In this document: positions 21,060 through 23,513 of the stretch, piece by piece
Layout: each line of letters starts with the position of its first letter
Numbering within the stretch: position 1 is the stretch's first letter
IMG/VR virus record: IMGVR_UViG_3300021961_007320
Coordinates: 1 to 23,513 of that record
Reading direction: 5' to 3' (one strand)
Length of the DNA stretch: 23,513 nt
Source of the DNA: a virus
Position numbers and translations under genes: made by a program
The notes under the pieces: generated by a model
Seen by the model: only the letters and a program-made list of their open reading frames with translations
Told to the model about the DNA's origin: nothing
Databases searched by the model: none

Positions 21060-21836
21060 ATGAAAAAATTAACTAGATTGATAATGGCCATGTTAATGGC
21101 AACCAGTCTAGTGTATGCCGCTGATAACTCAATTTATATTGATCAAGCAGGTGATAACTCAACAATAAGCATAACACAAGACGGTAGTGGCAACGAAGTA
21201 TATGATGTGGGCTCAGGTGCTACGTCAACAACGGCCGCAACCTTGACAGGTGACAGCCAGACCTTAGACATACGTCAGATTGGCGCTGGTAATAAATTAA
21301 AACTAGGCATCAACTCAACGGTGCTATCAGGTGTTGGTGTGAACTTGACCTACTATATGACAGGTTCAAACTCAGTGGCCACGCTTGACTTCAATGATGA
21401 TGGTGCAGGCACACTGGCCAACTTGGTATTTGATGTACGCCAGACAGGTTCATACAATGACTTGTTCGCTGACATCCTAGGTTCAAACAACACAGTGACA
21501 GCCACAGCCACAGGCGGTAGTTATAATGACTTTAACTTTACAATTAATGCAGATGATGTCACAGTAAATGCCGCGATCAGTGGAGGTGGTGGTAATACAT
21601 TAACCACAAACCTAACCAGTGATTCAGGATCAGTTGATGTCACGGCAGTGGGTGCATCAAACACATTCAGCATCACACAGAGTGGTGTGGGTGGAACCAA
21701 TGGACATGGAATCACATTAGATGTCACAGGTTCAAGTAACTCATTTACAACTTCACAGAGTGGCGCAATTGACACGACTATCGACATTACATCAGTGGGT
21801 TCAAATAACACTTGGTCTATTACTACTTCAGACTAG
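21060..21836 (+). CDS. Curlin-repeat (CsgA/B-like) secreted amyloid-type protein
   Basis: A 258-residue protein with a signal peptide (MKKLTRLIMAMLMATSLVYA, cleaved before ADN). The mature part has about a dozen repeats with alternating hydrophobic residues ending in a Q-x-G-x-x-N-like turn, for example IYIDQAGDN, ISITQDGSGN, LDIRQIGAGN, FDVRQTGSYN and FSITQSGVGG. The first repeats closely resemble CsgA (ITQHGGGN). No cysteines are present. A stacked beta-solenoid able to form fibres is expected. It is the probable substrate of the CsgG/CsgF pore encoded just upstream. AAGGAG lies 10 bases before the ATG. It is longer than E. coli CsgA (about 150 residues), with later repeats more degenerate. 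Confidence 0.88.
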   Translation: MKKLTRLIMAMLMATSLVYAADNSIYIDQAGDNSTISITQDGSGNEVYDVGSGATSTTAATLTGDSQTLDIRQIGAGNKLKLGINSTVLSGVGVNLTYYMTGSNSVATLDFNDDGAGTLANLVFDVRQTGSYNDLFADILGSNNTVTATATGGSYNDFNFTINADDVTVNAAISGGGGNTLTTNLTSDSGSVDVTAVGASNTFSITQSGVGGTNGHGITLDVTGSSNSFTTSQSGAIDTTIDITSVGSNNTWSITTSD

Positions 21837-22917
21837 TCTATTGCTCCTACCCCTTCCTGCACAGGCGGCTGTTGGCACTATAACGAGCCAACAGCACGAT
21901 CCTGCCAGTATTGAAAGAAAAAAAGAAAAACTGGAAGGCAAGAAAGGCACTGGCATAGAGATGAACGATCTCTTGAAGACTGGTGAGGGCAAGTTGGGCA
22001 TCACTTTCGTTGATGATACCAAACTACAGATGACAGAGAACTCCAAAGTGCTGGTTGATGAGTTCGTCTATGATCCCAATCAGAAAGATGCCGGTAAGTT
22101 AGCCATTAAGGTAGCATCAGGCACTGCTCGTTATGCGTCAGGACAGATCGCTAAAAACGATCCCTCAAAGGTTAAGATCGCCACGCCAACAGCCACAGTT
22201 GCGGTACGTGGTACAGATTTCACAGCCACAGTAGATGAACTAGGTGGTAGCACCATCATACTGTTGCCCTCATGTCCTGTAGGTTATAAAAGGATAGAAG
22301 AATGCACGGTGGGAGTGATTGACGTCACCACTGGTGCTGGCACTGTGACATTGACTGAAGCGTTCTCAGCCACAGTGGCAAATTTTTATGAGAAACCACC
22401 AACACCACCAGTTAGGTTAGATCTGACAGAAAGCCAGATATCTAACTTATTAATCTTGTCAAGGCCCAAAGAACTTAGAGAGCAAGAAAAGGAAACAGAT
22501 CAGATTAAAAATGTCCTAGATGTCAATGCTCTCGATGTCAATAATTTGAACAATGACTTAGAAGAACAGCAGAAGAACATGTATAGTGATGCTCTGTCAG
22601 AGAATCTATTAGACAGAGATTTCCTTAAGAACGTCCTAGACCTAATCAATCTACAGTTAATCAAAGCCTCTGAGAGACAGTTAGCCGTCAAGGCGGGAGA
22701 TGAACTACTACCAGACTATGATCCAGCTGGACCAGTCCGTGCAACAGTGGACGGAGTGGCTGTGAGATTGTGTATGGAAACAGGACCCAGTGATGTGAGT
22801 TGCGTAAGGACACCTACAACGCAAAATAGCACCATCATACAGAGTCAAGGATCAGTTGAGATTACAAACCGTGTCAATGACTCAGGCACGACTACAATTA
22901 CGACGATACAGCGATGA
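21721..22917 (+). CDS. Secreted FecR-domain protein, start uncertain
   Basis: Up to 398 residues. The FecR domain occupies about residues 80-185: GTGIEMNDLLKTGEGKLGITFVDDTKLQM-type start (shown in pieces), KVASGTARYASGQIAK, then IATPTATVAVRGTDF. The C-terminal 200 residues are helical then Ser/Thr-rich. A signal peptide core (LGLLLLQTSLLLLPLPAQA) ends at residue 49. The hydrophobic core is encoded from about 21811, before the curlin stop at 21836, so the genes overlap in different frames. Candidate starts are ATG 21721, GTG 21760 and TTG 21769, none with a good ribosome-binding site. It should be periplasmic or secreted, perhaps an assembly or surface factor for the curli-like fibre. The stop overlaps the next ATG. 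Confidence 0.8.
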   Translation: MSQVQVTHLQLHRVAQLTRLSTLHQWVQITLGLLLLQTSLLLLPLPAQAAVGTITSQQHDPASIERKKEKLEGKKGTGIEMNDLLKTGEGKLGITFVDDTKLQMTENSKVLVDEFVYDPNQKDAGKLAIKVASGTARYASGQIAKNDPSKVKIATPTATVAVRGTDFTATVDELGGSTIILLPSCPVGYKRIEECTVGVIDVTTGAGTVTLTEAFSATVANFYEKPPTPPVRLDLTESQISNLLILSRPKELREQEKETDQIKNVLDVNALDVNNLNNDLEEQQKNMYSDALSENLLDRDFLKNVLDLINLQLIKASERQLAVKAGDELLPDYDPAGPVRATVDGVAVRLCMETGPSDVSCVRTPTTQNSTIIQSQGSVEITNRVNDSGTTTITTIQR

Positions 22918-23513
22918 GATACTTAATTACATTCTTGTTATTTGTCTGCTCTAATGTGTTTGCTGATCTGTATTATGAAACCTATTATGGCACTGGTGCA
23001 TATCCCAACATGCCATATTATGGAACAGGACAACTGACTTATCCTACTGTATTAAGTTCAGGAACTGTGACTGCCATTAATCATGATTGGGGTGGAGGTG
23101 CAGTATTGAACTCTGGTCAATCTGAACGAGTTTTAGTAAAATATTGGGGATATATCTATGTGCCTGGTTCTGGTAGTCAGACCCTGACATTCTACAACAG
23201 CAGTGACGATGGATTTTATTTAAGACTAAACAATCAGGTGGTCATTAATGACTGGCAAGAACAAGGACCAAGTTTCTATAATGGTGCAGGATCAATCACA
23301 TTAACCGGTGGACAGTATTACTATCTGGAAGCATGGTATTATGAAAACGGTGGCGGAGCGGTGTCAAGACTGTATTGGAATCAGACAGGTAGCATACAGA
23401 TAGTTCCTACCAGCAGTTATTATCTAACAGAACCCATACCTGAAACGACAACGACTACAGGCACAAGCCTAGGTCCAACATCAACACAAGCAACTATAAA
23501 GTCATCAGCACAG
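22914..23513 (+). CDS. Secreted PA14-domain protein, 3' end outside window
   Basis: The reading frame is open for 200 codons to the window edge. The start ATG overlaps the FecR-protein stop as ATGA. A signal peptide (MRYLITFLLFVCSNVFA) is followed by YYGTGAYPNMPYYGTG. Residues about 55-165 match the PA14 beta-barrel: KYWGYIYVPGSGSQTLTFYN, SDDGFYLRLNNQVVINDW, QYYYLEAWYYENGGGAVSRL and YW. After this comes a Thr/Ser/Pro-rich linker (ETTTTTGTSLGPTS) leading out of the window. PA14 domains bind glycans in adhesins and glycosidases, so this may be a surface adhesin of the curli-like system. The C-terminal domains cannot be seen. Confidence 0.85.
   Translation, partial: MRYLITFLLFVCSNVFADLYYETYYGTGAYPNMPYYGTGQLTYPTVLSSGTVTAINHDWGGGAVLNSGQSERVLVKYWGYIYVPGSGSQTLTFYNSSDDGFYLRLNNQVVINDWQEQGPSFYNGAGSITLTGGQYYYLEAWYYENGGGAVSRLYWNQTGSIQIVPTSSYYLTEPIPETTTTTGTSLGPTSTQATIKSSAQ

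Noticed and set aside
21060-21836. Repeats in the curlin gene as DNA-level direct repeats
   Set aside because: The similarity is in the protein pattern; the nucleotide copies are diverged, so they are domain repeats and not a mobile or recombination element.
1-23513. Search for tRNA genes, insertion sequences, integrase or attachment sites
   Set aside because: No T-loop/anticodon-arm arrangement, transposase motif or terminal inverted repeats were recognised by eye. A covariance-model scan would be decisive for tRNAs.

Overview
The window looks like an AT-rich accessory and structural region of a T4-like marine myovirus infecting a proteobacterium. Four things point this way. Genes are packed with ATGA or TAATG overlaps. 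A ribonucleotide reductase/glutaredoxin pair sits beside virion-type genes. Small conserved proteins of the T4-like marine phage type are present (ribosomal protein S21, a radical SAM protein, a TagD-like nucleotidyltransferase, a DexA-like exonuclease, a membrane coiled-coil protein). Short TATAAATA/NATAAATA boxes, the T4-type late-promoter motif, stand directly in front of several genes. No tRNA, rRNA, CRISPR array, insertion sequence or integrase was seen. The host cannot be named; the DnaK and IbpA-like proteins look gamma/betaproteobacterial.

Layout. Positions 2-1195 hold the 3' end of nrdB, an active glutaredoxin, a glutaredoxin-like protein without the active-site cysteines, and a small possible Sm-fold protein. 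Positions 1206-5189 hold two related Gly/Asn-rich probable virion proteins, an HExxH metalloprotease-like protein, a small acidic protein and a glycosyltransferase-like protein. Positions 7809-5165 (minus strand) are a tightly coupled operon of five tiny proteins sharing a C-terminal pattern, a calcineurin-like phosphoesterase and a lipoprotein with a peptidoglycan-binding domain. Positions 7841-10297 hold three probable virion surface proteins, one with an ILEI/FAM3-like domain. Positions 10360-12867 hold a membrane coiled-coil protein, two paralogues with a shared N-terminus, an unknown protein and phage bS21. Positions 14414-12864 (minus) hold a radical SAM protein. Positions 14464-15529 hold an unknown protein and a 2-oxoglutarate/Fe(II) oxygenase-like protein.

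Positions 15521-19745 hold a proteostasis cassette: full-length DnaK, an IbpA-type Hsp20 and ClpS, followed by a nucleotidyltransferase, a 3'-5' exonuclease and an unknown protein. It starts with a perfect-consensus sigma70 promoter plus a late-type box. Positions 19797-23513 hold a curli-like operon behind a perfect TATAAATA box: CsgF, CsgG, a curlin-repeat protein, a secreted FecR-domain protein and a secreted PA14-domain protein that runs off the window.

Regulation. Good sigma70 promoters stand before the minus-strand small-protein operon, the membrane coiled-coil gene, bS21, the 14464 gene, dnaK and clpS. Late-type boxes stand before the virion genes, the radical SAM gene, dnaK and csgF. 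At two divergent junctions (7800-7835 and 14418-14446) an early promoter on one strand is interleaved with a late box on the other, which suggests an early/late switch. The most interesting systems are the phage curli-like export operon and the chaperone cassette. There is no gene-free stretch longer than about 100 bases. All functional calls come from reading motifs, without database searches.
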